From Roseibium album (lineage in GTDB: Bacteria; Pseudomonadota; Alphaproteobacteria; Rhizobiales; Stappiaceae): a DNA stretch of 64,000 nt. Made by a program: the position numbers and the translations under genes. The notes beneath the pieces were generated by a model, which did not search any database, was not told where the DNA came from, and saw only the letters and a list, made by a program, of their open reading frames with translations. This document shows positions 43,095 to 52,458 of the stretch, in pieces (position 1 is the stretch's first letter; every line of letters begins with the position of its first letter). The stretch is taken from contig NZ_CXWE01000007.1 in the NCBI RefSeq assembly GCF_001404515.1, forward strand, positions 186,001-250,000, given 5' to 3'.

Positions 43095-43182
43095 TTGATT
43101 GCCTTAACTGCAGCGGCGGCCAGGATTTTTTACCGGGTAGTTGATGCAGCAGCGTCAAGACAAAGCCTGCTGGAGAAGAACC

Positions 43183-43860
43183 ATGGAAGTGAACGCCGAA
43201 TTCGATCGCAGTGTCCGGATCACACCGAAAGATCACAACTGGGTGGCGTCACCCATGCCGGGTGTTGAACGAATGATGCTCGACCGGATCGGGGATGAGG
43301 TGGCAAGGGCGACGACATTCGTGCGCTATGCGCAAGGCAGCGCCTTCTCGGCGCATATGCACGATGGTGGCGAAGAATTCATTGTGCTGGAAGGTGTGTT
43401 CGAGGATGAGCACGGTGCATTTCCAGCGGGCTCCTATATCCGCAATCCTCCCGGCTCGAGACACACGCCGAGCGCTCCGCAAGGCGCAGTGATTTTCGTC
43501 AAGCTATGGCAGTTCGATCCGGATGATCGCAGTCACGTTCGCATCGATACCAACAAGCTCGGAACGGTTTCGGATGCGGCCCGGCCTGGTGTCGGTGTTT
43601 CTCCCCTTTTTGAAGACGCGCGTGAGACAGTCAGGATCGAGACCTGGGCCGCGGGGACAAAGGCACAGGTGGAGGCACCGGGTGGTGCAGAGTTGCTGGT
43701 TCTGTCTGGAACCGTTTCGGTAGACGGCGAATGGCTGGCACCCTGGTCGTGGCTTCGCCGGCCGGTGCAGGAGCATGTCCAGCTTGAGGCGGGTCCGGAG
43801 GGTGCACGTATCTGGATCAAGACCGGTCACCTGGACCATGTCTCGGCTCCTGGGTCCTGA
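43183..43860 (+). CDS. ChrR-like bicupin protein
   Basis: The 225-residue protein has two cupin modules. The first (about 40-115) keeps metal-ligand histidines in AHMHDGGEEFIVLEGVFEDE and the later SRHTPS, resembling the cupin of ChrR anti-sigma factors; the second (about 145-220) lacks these histidines and is probably structural. There is no N-terminal zinc-binding anti-sigma domain and no sigma factor gene nearby, so a small-molecule dioxygenase or ligand-sensing role is more likely. GGAGAAG precedes the ATG at 43183. It lies 13 bases before the amine oxidase gene. Confidence 0.78.
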   Translation: MEVNAEFDRSVRITPKDHNWVASPMPGVERMMLDRIGDEVARATTFVRYAQGSAFSAHMHDGGEEFIVLEGVFEDEHGAFPAGSYIRNPPGSRHTPSAPQGAVIFVKLWQFDPDDRSHVRIDTNKLGTVSDAARPGVGVSPLFEDARETVRIETWAAGTKAQVEAPGGAELLVLSGTVSVDGEWLAPWSWLRRPVQEHVQLEAGPEGARIWIKTGHLDHVSAPGS

Positions 43861-43873
43861 GTGACAGAAAGGC

Positions 43874-44971
43874 ATGCAGGTGACAGGCAAGAAACAGAAG
43901 ATCTTGATTGTCGGAGCCGGATTGAGCGGCCTTGCCGTTGGCCGGTTGCTGTCAGACGAAGGACACGACGTCACGCTCCTCGAAGCAAGGAACCGGGTCG
44001 GAGGACGAATTGTTTCCCTGCCGGGACAAGCCGGGGGCAATTTGCGCTACGATTTGGGGCCAGCATGGATCTGGCCGCACAACAGGCGAATGCTCAACCT
44101 CACGTCGGAACTCGGATTGTCACTGATGCGACAGCATTCGGCGGGCAATCTCGTGTTTCAGGACCAGAATGGCCATGTACGGCGCGATCTCGAGTTCGCA
44201 ACGATGGGCGATGCGCTGCGAATACCAGGCGGTCTCGCGCAACTCACCGAACATCTGGCGGCAAGACTGCCGCAAGAGACCCTTCACCTGGAGCATTCCG
44301 CCACGCGTATCGAAGCGCTTCAAGCCGGACTTCGGGTGTCCGGCGAAAATTCATCCGGCCCGTATACGAAGACCGCAGATCGGGCTGTGCTGGCGCTGCC
44401 GCCGCGTCTCGCCTCAATGGGCGTTGATTTTTCTCCCGCGCTTCCTGCCGAAGTCATCTCTTCGATGACCAATGTACCGACATGGATGGCCGGTCACGCG
44501 AAGATTGTGGCAATCTACGAGAGGGCCTTCTGGCGCCAGGCAGGACTTTCAGGGGATGCAATAAGTCATCGCGGCCCGCTTTTTGAACTTCATGATGCCA
44601 GCGCCGACGAAGGGGCGGCTGGAGAAGCTGCCCTGTTTGGTTTTGTTGCACCTGGTCGAGGCGGGCAGCGCATCGATGAAAGGCAACTTCTTCGTGACGC
44701 CGTCGCCCAGTTGACAGACTTGTTTGGTTCGGAGGCCGCCGAACCCGCGCGCTTGCATTTCATGAATTGGGCATGTGAGGAACGAACGGCGACACCACTC
44801 GATACCGCGGACATATCAGCCCATCCTCGATATCAGGATATCGAACTTGCGATTGACCCATGGTCCGGACGATTACGGTTTGCAGGAACAGAAACGGCAC
44901 CCGAAAACGGTGGGTTTCTTGAAGGAGCGTTGGAGTCAGCCGAGCGGGTTGCACGCGCAATCACATTCTGA
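43874..44971 (+). CDS. FAD-dependent amine oxidase family protein
   Basis: The 365-residue flavoprotein has the FAD dinucleotide motif IVGAGLSGLAVGRLL (about 12-26), the GG-R signature EARNRVGGRIVS (about 38-49) and the C-terminal FAD block RFAGTETAPENGGFLEGALESAERVAR. It resembles flavin monoamine oxidases and would oxidise an amine to an imine with oxygen. It follows the bicupin gene by 13 bases and the two are probably one transcript. The substrate is unknown. Confidence 0.85.
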   Translation: MQVTGKKQKILIVGAGLSGLAVGRLLSDEGHDVTLLEARNRVGGRIVSLPGQAGGNLRYDLGPAWIWPHNRRMLNLTSELGLSLMRQHSAGNLVFQDQNGHVRRDLEFATMGDALRIPGGLAQLTEHLAARLPQETLHLEHSATRIEALQAGLRVSGENSSGPYTKTADRAVLALPPRLASMGVDFSPALPAEVISSMTNVPTWMAGHAKIVAIYERAFWRQAGLSGDAISHRGPLFELHDASADEGAAGEAALFGFVAPGRGGQRIDERQLLRDAVAQLTDLFGSEAAEPARLHFMNWACEERTATPLDTADISAHPRYQDIELAIDPWSGRLRFAGTETAPENGGFLEGALESAERVARAITF

Positions 44972-45141
44972 AGGTTGCCCCGTGAATTTGCAGCCATCTG
45001 TTCATGTTATCACGACGATCAGAACCCAGAACACGCTTGGTTTGACACTACTTTTCAGCTTACGATGCCTTTTCAAGGGCTTCCGGGCGCGACGTACTTG
45101 CCCATCCTGTGTTGTGAGATTGCCGGGTATTGGAGAAATTC

Positions 45142-46371
45142 ATGGATGCGACCGCCGCTGCCGATCCGATCGTCATCGACAGTTTTGCAGCGTTCACATT
45201 GGGCATCATCGTCTATTTCCTCGGAGCAAAGCTCACCAAGCGGTTTTCGATACTTTCCTCCTACAGCATTCCCGAGCCCGTGAGCGGAGGTCTGGCGGCT
45301 GCGTTTTGCGCTCTTGTGATCGTGGTTGCGACCGGTCGCACGATTGAATACGACCTCTCGGTCCGGGACTTTCTGCTGGTCTATTTTTTCACAACGGTTG
45401 GATTGAATGCGAGGGTTTCCGATCTGGCACGTGGCGGGCCGATCCTCGCGGTCATGCTCGCACTGACCCTGGTGTTCATGCTCGTTCAAAATGGCGTTGG
45501 TGCAGCCGGGGCACTGCTTTTCGGCATGCCGTCCCAGTCCGGTGTCCTTCTGGGCACGGCTTCCCTGATCGGCGGTCATGGAACGGCGATTGCCTGGGGT
45601 CCCACGATCGCCTCCCAATACGGAGTGGCCGGTGCAGCCGAACTGGGCATTGCCTCCGCGACCGTCGGACTTATTCTGGCGAGCATTCTTGGTGGTCCGA
45701 TTGCAAAGTACCTGATCACGAAGAACAGCTTGACGGCGTCCGATGGCGAGGATGCGGACGAACCGCACGAGGCGGCGGCGACCGACGAGACCCGTTCAGC
45801 GATCAACCACGTTGAAATCATGCGCTGCATCCTCTGGATCCATGTAGCAATCGTCATCGGCTACTCGGCCCATGAAAGCCTATTGGCAGCCGGACTAAAG
45901 CTGCCGTTGTTCGTACCATGCCTGATCTCGGGCATTGTCCTGTCGAATGTTGTTCCGCTCATATTCAGGAAGGCAAAGGCCCCGGCCGGAACCCAGTCGA
46001 TGGATCTCATCAACGAGTTCAGTCTTTCGGTCTTCCTGTCTATGTCGCTGATGAGCATGGAGCTCTGGACCCTCGCCGGCAGCGCGGGTGTGCTTGCCGT
46101 GACCATGCTGTTGCAGGCGGCTGCGGCAACCGTTTTCATAGTGCTGGTTGTTTTCAGGGTCATGGGGCGCAATTATTTTGCAGCCGTCCTGTCGGCCGGT
46201 TTCGCCGGTTTTGCACTCGGTGCGACCCCCACCGCAATTGCAAACATGAAAGCGGTGACACAGCGCTACGGGCCGTCTCCGCTTGCTTTCATCGTATTGC
46301 CGCTGATTTCCGCATTTTTTGTCGATCTGGCGAACGCGTTTATCATTCAATGGTTCCTGGGGCTCGGCTGA
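45142..46371 (+). CDS. gltS: sodium/glutamate symporter
   Basis: The roughly 409-residue membrane protein is a GltS-family symporter: PEPVSGGLAAAF near residue 45, TTVGLNAR near 90, GHGTAIAWGP near 145 and GATPTAIANM in the second half are family landmarks. It takes up glutamate with sodium. The ATG at 45142 has GGAGA with good spacing; an upstream TTG at 45130 would add four residues. It is monocistronic. Confidence 0.95.
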   Translation: MDATAAADPIVIDSFAAFTLGIIVYFLGAKLTKRFSILSSYSIPEPVSGGLAAAFCALVIVVATGRTIEYDLSVRDFLLVYFFTTVGLNARVSDLARGGPILAVMLALTLVFMLVQNGVGAAGALLFGMPSQSGVLLGTASLIGGHGTAIAWGPTIASQYGVAGAAELGIASATVGLILASILGGPIAKYLITKNSLTASDGEDADEPHEAAATDETRSAINHVEIMRCILWIHVAIVIGYSAHESLLAAGLKLPLFVPCLISGIVLSNVVPLIFRKAKAPAGTQSMDLINEFSLSVFLSMSLMSMELWTLAGSAGVLAVTMLLQAAAATVFIVLVVFRVMGRNYFAAVLSAGFAGFALGATPTAIANMKAVTQRYGPSPLAFIVLPLISAFFVDLANAFIIQWFLGLG

Positions 46372-46778
46372 CACCCCGTTGTCGCCGGGCTTGTCAGGGG
46401 CTTCATGACAACGTCATTGTCGGCGCTACGGGCCGGGCACCCATGTGCCTGGGTGGAAATCACCAGGCAACCCTTTCCCTTGAGAAACTTTTGCAGGCTC
46501 CGGCACCGGCCGAACCGTCATACGCGCTCCGTCTCCTTCGTCGTAGTATATCCGGGAACCAGGCGGCGCGATGACTAGGCGCTGTTCCGGAAAATGTGTG
46601 TTTACAAATGCGATGTGCAGTTTTCAATTGTGAATATTGACTTCACAACTAGGAGAAATTTGACGAATTGTTGCAGTTGTATAATTGTAAACAAGTTAAA
46701 TCGCGTGATGTGATTGAAATATTTCCCTGAATAGACGGAGTTGGATCCCGAAATGTTTTCGACATCAGAAAGGGACCG
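46372..46778. other. intergenic region, AT-rich regulatory segment
   Basis: This 407-base gap has no supported gene. Its right half (about 46590-46720) is AT-rich. GTTTACAA (46600-46607) and TTGTAAAC (46685-46692) form distant inverted arms, and a perfect TATAAT lies at 46680-46685 without a well-spaced -35. It probably contains the activator-dependent promoter of the LuxR gene. Confidence 0.45.
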
Positions 46779-47957
46779 ATGAAGGGCAGACCATTTTCCG
46801 GGACGATGACCCCGAGCACGCTCATATCTATTTACGATGCCGCGTTTTCGAAAGACCATTGGCGCAATGCGCTCGATATGTGCGCCCGATCCATGGGAGC
46901 AAACGGAGCGATGCTCTACGAATTCTCGAATTTGAGTCAGGTGAATTTTGCATTGAACGAAACCAATTCCGCACTCCACGCTGCCGCCGATATCCTTTCT
47001 GAATACAATCAACTCCTGGCAGACGGTCGAGGGTCGAATTACGATCAGGAAGGCCTTGGAGCCACTCACCGTGCGGATCCGTTTGAAGTCGTGCTCGACA
47101 CGGACATCTGGCAACTGGACGAAAGCTATCAAGCTCGACCGGAAGTGCAACTCGGGATCCGCGCCGGGTTTTTACGTCGCGCCCTGGTGAACCTTTCCGA
47201 TGATCCGAACACATTCAGGGGTGCAATTTTTCTCTACGGCCGGCAGTGTGACGCTGCGGTCCCGCAACAGGCGGCAGAGGTTGTGAACCAGCTTGGGCCG
47301 CATCTATCGAAGGCCGTTGAGCTGAACCGGTTCACCGTCGAACTTCGGCGCCGGTACGACGCTGCCCTGGCTGTTCTCGACAAGATCGACACGGGCATAC
47401 TCATTCTGACCGAAGCGGGGGAGATCATTCTCAAGAACAGCGCTGCGTCAGAGGTCCTTGCCGAAGGTGATGGACTGTCTGTCGGGCCGGACAAGGTCGT
47501 TTCATGCTTTGCGGCGGAAGCGGAGGCGGCATTGAAAGATGCCGCCAGATGCCTGGCCGGAACCGCTGTCGGCGAAAATGATGAAGCCGGGCGGATCATT
47601 CAGATCGCTCGCAAGAGCAGCAAAGCAGCTTTGGTCGCGGTCGTTTCTCCGCTCAGGGACGCCGAAATGGAACTGGAGCGAAATCTGACCGGAGCGCTCG
47701 TCACCCTGATCGATCCGCAGAAACCCATGAAGATAAAATCGGACGTTGTTGCCGGTGCCTACAGGTTGACTGTTGCCGAACATCGGCTGGTCGACTTTGT
47801 CCTCAAAGGACTGACCAACAAGGAAATCGCTCTCGAACTCGACGTCAGTCCCGAGACGATCAAGTCACAAATGAAGTCCATGTTCGAAAAGTGCGGATGC
47901 CGCAATCGTGTCTCTTTTGTCTGGCGCGTCTTTCAGTTCGCGCCACCGATTTTCTAG
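46779..47957 (+). CDS. LuxR-family transcriptional regulator
   Basis: The 392-residue protein ends in a LuxR helix-turn-helix (about 330-388, LTVAEHRLVDFVLKGLTNKE and SPETIKSQMKSMFEKC). The first 200 residues form no domain I can name; residues about 205-320 look PAS-like (LDKIDTGILILTEAGEIILK). Proteins of this layout are usually solitary regulators. AGGGACCG precedes the ATG. Its target is not evident from the neighbours. Confidence 0.83.
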   Translation: MKGRPFSGTMTPSTLISIYDAAFSKDHWRNALDMCARSMGANGAMLYEFSNLSQVNFALNETNSALHAAADILSEYNQLLADGRGSNYDQEGLGATHRADPFEVVLDTDIWQLDESYQARPEVQLGIRAGFLRRALVNLSDDPNTFRGAIFLYGRQCDAAVPQQAAEVVNQLGPHLSKAVELNRFTVELRRRYDAALAVLDKIDTGILILTEAGEIILKNSAASEVLAEGDGLSVGPDKVVSCFAAEAEAALKDAARCLAGTAVGENDEAGRIIQIARKSSKAALVAVVSPLRDAEMELERNLTGALVTLIDPQKPMKIKSDVVAGAYRLTVAEHRLVDFVLKGLTNKEIALELDVSPETIKSQMKSMFEKCGCRNRVSFVWRVFQFAPPIF

Positions 47958-48358
47958 GAATACTCTACAGGCCGGCGCGCATCGTCCGGCACCCGCCCGA
48001 AATCGACGCAGCGCCGTGCAATGCGTAGCCCTGATGGTTTTCGAAAAACAGATTGTCCGGTCTCACCAACCGGCGGAATTCCCCGCGAAGACACGATGCA
48101 GACCCGTCACAATAGCTGGACCCGTGAGCATTTGACCGCCTTGGACCCGATCAAGGTCAGTTTCGATCGCACCACCCACAATCCGGATAGTGGCGAGCAG
48201 AACCCGTCTGTGACCGAGATCTGCAGTCTCTTTTGCGAGGTTCAATTGGCCACGATACGCATCATGCACATACACACCAGGGCGATCATGTGAGTTTCTG
48301 CCAGTTAGAGGACTGTTTCCCGGCCGCCATGCTTGTCTGATGTTCGGCGGCAGGCAAA
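47958..48358. other. intergenic region between convergent genes
   Basis: This 401-base stretch lies between the LuxR gene and the DUF1190 gene, which converge. Short frames exist on both strands but none has a ribosome site and a recognisable product. No clear bidirectional terminator was seen. Confidence 0.5.
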
Positions 48359-48922
48359 TCAGCCGCCCCTCGATCCGGAACTGGAGCGACTGCCGAAACC
48401 ACCGCGCGAGGCGACGGACGTGCGTGTCTGCACTTTGGCGGGTTTAGGAGGCGATTTGACTGCGTCATTGTATGTCCGCCAGCTTCCGCCGCCGTAACTT
48501 CCGACATAGTAACCGCCTGAAGTATAATAACGCTTGCTGCCACGTTCCGGGTAAACCGGGCGAACATTGGAACGAAGAAGATCGTTCGTGATTGCACCCG
48601 TCAATGCGCCGGCGAGGAAGTATCCTGCCGGGATCGGTGAAAAATACGATCTGCCGTTGGAAGACTCCCCGACACAGGCATTGTTGCCGTGCTGGTCGCT
48701 GCAAAGGCTCATCGATTCGTATCGTGGGCCAGAATTCTCGTGAATGTTGATACCGGTTTTCATGGCGCTAACGCAGACTTCATCCGAGATATAGCTGTCT
48801 GCCACACATTCGGACTCGGTCTTGTAAACGCGACCTTCCAGGTCGGGTTCCTGCGAACAGCCCGCTAGCGTTGCTGTCGTCGTTGCCATGACAACCAGTT
48901 TGATCGATTTGGATCGTTTCAT
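48359..48922 (-). CDS. DUF1190 family lipoprotein (YjfM-like)
   Basis: The 187-residue protein has a lipoprotein signal with lipobox TLAGC (Cys22), a DUF1190 domain with spaced cysteines (ESECVADSYISDEVCVSAM and SLCSDQHGNNACV) and a low-complexity Gly/Ser/Tyr-rich C terminus (YYTSGGYYVGSYGGGSW). It should be anchored in a membrane facing the periplasm. GGAG precedes the ATG at 48922. It is the last gene of the channel-DUF2491-DUF350-DUF1190 operon, matching E. coli yjfK-L-M order. Confidence 0.85.
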   Translation of the reverse strand: MKRSKSIKLVVMATTTATLAGCSQEPDLEGRVYKTESECVADSYISDEVCVSAMKTGINIHENSGPRYESMSLCSDQHGNNACVGESSNGRSYFSPIPAGYFLAGALTGAITNDLLRSNVRPVYPERGSKRYYTSGGYYVGSYGGGSWRTYNDAVKSPPKPAKVQTRTSVASRGGFGSRSSSGSRGG

Positions 48923-49013
48923 AGAAAATCTCCTGACCGTCAAATCGGCCTGATGAAATTGGTAAGCAGAAGGGGCATTGTGCTGGCCTCCGTGTGAGCC
49001 AATTCGAAGTCGA

Positions 49014-49424
49014 TCAATAAGTAATACAAGCAGCGTTGAGCAATCCCACCGTAATGGAGATCGCTGCGAGCTTCGTGCTGATGGCAATTTCACCTTTTTC
49101 GATACGGGAAGTGATCTTGGGGTAGAAGCGTCGGAAAACCTGATAGGCGATCAACTGTGCAACACAGGCGATGATGCCCCAGATAATGAAGTCGACAATA
49201 TTGACCGAGTTGGCGGCGGCGCTTGCGAGCGGTAGTGAAAAGCCGACAAAGGCGGCACTGAAGACAAGTGACGCTGCCACGTTGTTGTCCTTGATCAGCG
49301 CCATCTCGTCGTGGGGCGTCATGATGGTGTAAATTTTCATGAAAACCAGCAGCATGACGATTGCGGCAATGAAATACGCGATGAAGGGAACGATGCCTGA
49401 TAGAGATGCCTGTAGGTCGGCCAT
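49014..49424 (-). CDS. DUF350 membrane protein (YjfL-like)
   Basis: The 136-residue protein has four membrane helices in two repeats, the pattern of DUF350 (YjfL). Conserved acidic text IYTIMTPHDEMALIKDNNVAASL joins the repeats. Function is unknown; the family is consistently linked to PspA-type and ATP-grasp genes. GGAGATCAAA precedes the ATG. It lies 21 bases after the DUF2491 gene. Confidence 0.9.
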   Translation of the reverse strand: MADLQASLSGIVPFIAYFIAAIVMLLVFMKIYTIMTPHDEMALIKDNNVAASLVFSAAFVGFSLPLASAAANSVNIVDFIIWGIIACVAQLIAYQVFRRFYPKITSRIEKGEIAISTKLAAISITVGLLNAACITY

Positions 49425-49445
49425 TTTGATCTCCGGTAATGTGAC

Positions 49446-50090
49446 TTAGACAGAAAAATTGTGCTGTTCGAGCGGAAACCCGATCATGAATGCGACGCTC
49501 CGCTCCGCGTTTTCAGGTTCTTCCATGTTGATGAGTAACATTTCGTCCCGGCCGTCTTTGAGCTGGCGGGCGAACAACATTGCAGTCTGAAAAATTCGGC
49601 GCCGTCCCCCACCGGAACGGTCGTCGCAGATTTCTTCCCAATAGGTCATCGGATCTTCAGGCGAGGTCGAAGTGTCGAACCAAGCGCGCTCGAAACTGAT
49701 ATTCTCACCACCACGCGACAAGCTGTAGTTCTTCTGGCGGATGTTGTTCTTGCACTTGCTCCATTCCGCCTCGCCGGAAGGATACTGAACATCATAAAAG
49801 TACCAAAGCATGATTTCGTCGACGCGATCGTCGGCATTGCCATCTCCACCTTGGAACTGGATCAGGAACCGATCATCATCCGGATAAAAGCGATGCATAT
49901 GCGATTGCTCGCCAAGGTCACAGTGTCCCTGTGCAGCGATCATCAGCGTGGTGTCGGGTTTTTCCATGAGGGTTTCATCCGGCAGCAACCGAAGAGCGAT
50001 TGGATCGAATGTGATGCCGCGCCCGATTGTGAGGCCCAGGATTTCAGACGGCAGCCAATCCTTTGACCGCTTAAACAGAGATCCGAACAT
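49446..50090 (-). CDS. DUF2491 family protein (YjfK-like)
   Basis: The 214-residue soluble protein matches DUF2491 (YjfK): GLTIGRGITFDPIALRLLPD near residues 19-38, FYPDDDRFLIQFQGG and a C-terminal FMIGFPLEQHNFSV. Function is unknown. GGAGGGATCAA precedes the ATG, which overlaps the end of the channel gene by 20 bases, so the two are tightly coupled. Confidence 0.88.
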   Translation of the reverse strand: MFGSLFKRSKDWLPSEILGLTIGRGITFDPIALRLLPDETLMEKPDTTLMIAAQGHCDLGEQSHMHRFYPDDDRFLIQFQGGDGNADDRVDEIMLWYFYDVQYPSGEAEWSKCKNNIRQKNYSLSRGGENISFERAWFDTSTSPEDPMTYWEEICDDRSGGGRRRIFQTAMLFARQLKDGRDEMLLINMEEPENAERSVAFMIGFPLEQHNFSV

Positions 50091-51189
50091 TTGATCCCTC
50101 CAGGCCTTTGGAAATGTCGTCAGCGCTCAGTCGCTTGTTGGCAAGATAATAAATTGAGCCTCCTGAATTGAGTTCCTTTGGAAATGGCCGGAACACAAAT
50201 TCCTTGTCGTCTGGTTGGGAGACCGCAATCAGTGTGCCGTCGGACCCGCGCAACGATTGTTCAAGCATGGACGTTCCGGTCGGTTTATCGGCTTCGACAA
50301 TTGCGGAGTAGATTGTCGCCCCGAATCCGGCGGTTGAAAGAGCCATGAGTATCTGCCCGGAGCCTGGATCTTGCGCGGCACGCACAAGGGACTCGCAGGC
50401 GTTCGAAACAACCGGCTCAATGTTCGCAAGTTTGCCGGAACGGCGTGCGGTGTCGCGGTCTTCGAAATAGGCGGCGATATGAACTTCGCTGTTCAATTCC
50501 CGGATGGCAAGGCAGGTATTGAAGGTCTCGGCGTCGGTGCCGGCATAGACCAGAACTTTTTGTGCCCCGGCAATTGCGGCGCGTTTGAGAGACTGGAGAG
50601 CGTCAAGCCGTTCGGCACGGATCAACCGGACACCCTCGGGGATTTCGATGTTTTTGGAGGTTGCCAGAAGAATGATTTTTTCATCGCCATCCTGCCCGGC
50701 AATCAGGTTCTCCACCATGAGAGGGGTCTTGTCGCGATGGTATCCGACAATGACGGTGGCGCCTTGCACGCGTTCAAAGTTACCGTTTCCGTCGGCCATA
50801 CGTCTCACTCCTTCGACTAGGACACCTGTCAGCCGGCCAAGAACAGCTGAGAAAATCAACAAGGCACCGGGAAAAAACCAGAAAGCTGCGACCATGCGTC
50901 CGGCTTCGGTCTCCGGCGACAGATCGCCATAGCCGACGGTCGATGCCGTGGTCGCCGCGAAATAGATGAATGTAAGCGGATTACCAGTCAGGCCGGTCTC
51001 GCCCGCAAGCAGAAACAGCGCCCACGAGATGATCAGATAAGCGCAGATCAGCGTTGTCAGTAGCCAGAGCTTCAGCTCAAGAACATGCTGATAAACTCGC
51101 GAAATAAGTAGCTGCAATATTGGCACGGATGGATTCTGCCCCCGGTTGAATCGCATTGGTAATTTGACCAGAGGGCGGAGGCTTGTCAA
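50071..51189 (-). CDS. two-helix ion channel with RCK-like NAD-binding domain
   Basis: The 372-residue protein has two membrane helices (about 38-62 and 95-118) around a pore loop with the potassium filter TVGYGD (TASTVGYGDLS near residues 86-96), followed by a cytoplasmic TrkA-N/RCK-type domain starting ATVIVGYHRDKTPL. It is a Kch-like potassium channel gated by ligand. The start is TTG 51189, supported by GGAGG six bases upstream; ATG 51156 would drop 11 residues. It heads the minus-strand half of the Yjf-type cluster and is divergent from the DUF2170 gene 100 bases away. Confidence 0.9.
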   Translation of the reverse strand: MTSLRPLVKLPMRFNRGQNPSVPILQLLISRVYQHVLELKLWLLTTLICAYLIISWALFLLAGETGLTGNPLTFIYFAATTASTVGYGDLSPETEAGRMVAAFWFFPGALLIFSAVLGRLTGVLVEGVRRMADGNGNFERVQGATVIVGYHRDKTPLMVENLIAGQDGDEKIILLATSKNIEIPEGVRLIRAERLDALQSLKRAAIAGAQKVLVYAGTDAETFNTCLAIRELNSEVHIAAYFEDRDTARRSGKLANIEPVVSNACESLVRAAQDPGSGQILMALSTAGFGATIYSAIVEADKPTGTSMLEQSLRGSDGTLIAVSQPDDKEFVFRPFPKELNSGGSIYYLANKRLSADDISKGLEGSNVRISV

Positions 51190-51289
51190 ATCGAACCTCC
51201 ATGGCGAAAAATCGCTTGAAACCAGCCTGCATCACTTCTACTTGTTCGATGCTGGGTTGAAGGCCTGGCCATTAACTGGAGGCCAAAGA

Positions 51290-51733
51290 ATGAGCGCGCG
51301 GCAAATCCCATGGACATTGCACGAACTGAAAGAGGCCCTCGAACGGTCCGCTTCGTTCGCGGAAAACGAAGTCCATTGCGCATTGAGCGAGACCCAGCCT
51401 GATGTTCTGGAAGTGCAACTTCGTTCAGCGGGTGAAATCACTCTGTTTCTGACGGTCGGTGAGACGCAGATCCTGACGACAACCGTCTTGTGGCCAAGGG
51501 ATCTACAGGATGACCCGGCTGCGTTTGAAGCCATGATGCTTCGCAATCACAAAAAACTGCTGCCGCTTTGCGCTCTATCTATCGATGAAGTCGACGGCAA
51601 GGAGTATTATGAGCTCTTTGGAGCAATGTCGGTCCGCTCGACGCTGAACTCGGTGGAGACGGAACTGCGCACAATCGCCAATAGTGCCCTGGAACTGGCA
51701 GCTGATGTCGGTCCAAGGGCCGGCGTCGTTTGA
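51290..51733 (+). CDS. DUF2170 family protein (YjfI-like)
   Basis: The 147-residue protein matches DUF2170 (YjfI): WTLHELKEALERSASFAENE at the start, EITLFLTVGETQILTTTVLWP and NHKKLLPLCALSIDEVDGKEYYELFGAMS. It is soluble and of unknown function, and is a constant partner of PspA paralogs. The ATG at 51290 has GGAGG seven bases upstream; a longer frame to 51146 would run into the channel gene. It heads the plus-strand half of the cluster. Confidence 0.88.
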   Translation: MSARQIPWTLHELKEALERSASFAENEVHCALSETQPDVLEVQLRSAGEITLFLTVGETQILTTTVLWPRDLQDDPAAFEAMMLRNHKKLLPLCALSIDEVDGKEYYELFGAMSVRSTLNSVETELRTIANSALELAADVGPRAGVV

Positions 51734-51768
51734 GATCTGCTGATTGGTTGGAACGGGATAGTTGAGAC

Positions 51769-52440
51769 ATGAGTGTTTGGGGCAAATTGATCACGGCTTT
51801 CAAAGGCCATGCCAGCAATGCGGCTGAAGCCGTTCAGGACGCGAACCTGATGACGATCCTTGAGCAAGAGGTGCGCGAGGCCCGGCAGGCGATTGCAGCT
51901 GCCAAGGACGAAAAGGCGCGCATGTCTGCCAACCGGAAGCTCAAGGAAAAGTCGGTTTCGGAATTGTTGGGGGAAATCGAGCGTCGAACGGAAGCTGCCC
52001 GTACAGCAAAATCGCAAGGCGATGAGCCGTTGGCCATTGAGATTGTCGAGAGCATTTTGAAGCTTCGTGACAAGGTAGAGGCGGATCAGGCGCTGTTCGA
52101 CCAATACAAGGCGACCGAAGAACGGATGGACAGCTCCATTCGACAGTCGGAAAGCAAAATCGAAACCCTGCAGCGCAAGATGGAAAGTGCCAAGGCGAAT
52201 GAAGCACTGATCAAGGCGCAAAAGGCAGCATCCACGAACACGACTGCTTCTGATGGCAAACTTGCTGGCGCTGTTGACAGCCTGGCGCGTCTTGAGCAGC
52301 GTCAGGCTGAGCAACAGGCCATCCTGGAAGCAGCAGACGAAGAAGCACGGTTGGAAAGCGGAGCCGATCTTGAAGCCAAGATCAAGGCTTTGGAAAACCC
52401 GGGTCGAAACGACGTGAGAGCATTGCTTGAAAAACTTTGA
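51769..52440 (+). CDS. pspA: PspA/IM30 (ESCRT-III-like) protein, YjfJ-like
   Basis: The 223-residue protein is almost wholly alpha-helical and coiled-coil, beginning MSVWGKLITAFKGHASNAAEA and with the IM30 pattern EQEVREARQAIAAAKDEKAR. PspA-family proteins polymerise on the inner membrane to maintain it under stress. It lies 35 bases after the DUF2170 gene and 18 before the ATP-grasp gene. This is the YjfJ branch, not the PspF-regulated one, since no pspBC or pspF is near. Confidence 0.92.
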   Translation: MSVWGKLITAFKGHASNAAEAVQDANLMTILEQEVREARQAIAAAKDEKARMSANRKLKEKSVSELLGEIERRTEAARTAKSQGDEPLAIEIVESILKLRDKVEADQALFDQYKATEERMDSSIRQSESKIETLQRKMESAKANEALIKAQKAASTNTTASDGKLAGAVDSLARLEQRQAEQQAILEAADEEARLESGADLEAKIKALENPGRNDVRALLEKL

Positions 52441-52458
52441 CGCCCCGATCGCCATCAC

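Noticed and set aside
48021..48293. 90-codon frame between the LuxR and DUF1190 genes
   Set aside because: No ribosome site, unusual composition and no similarity that I can recognise; competing frames occur on the other strand.
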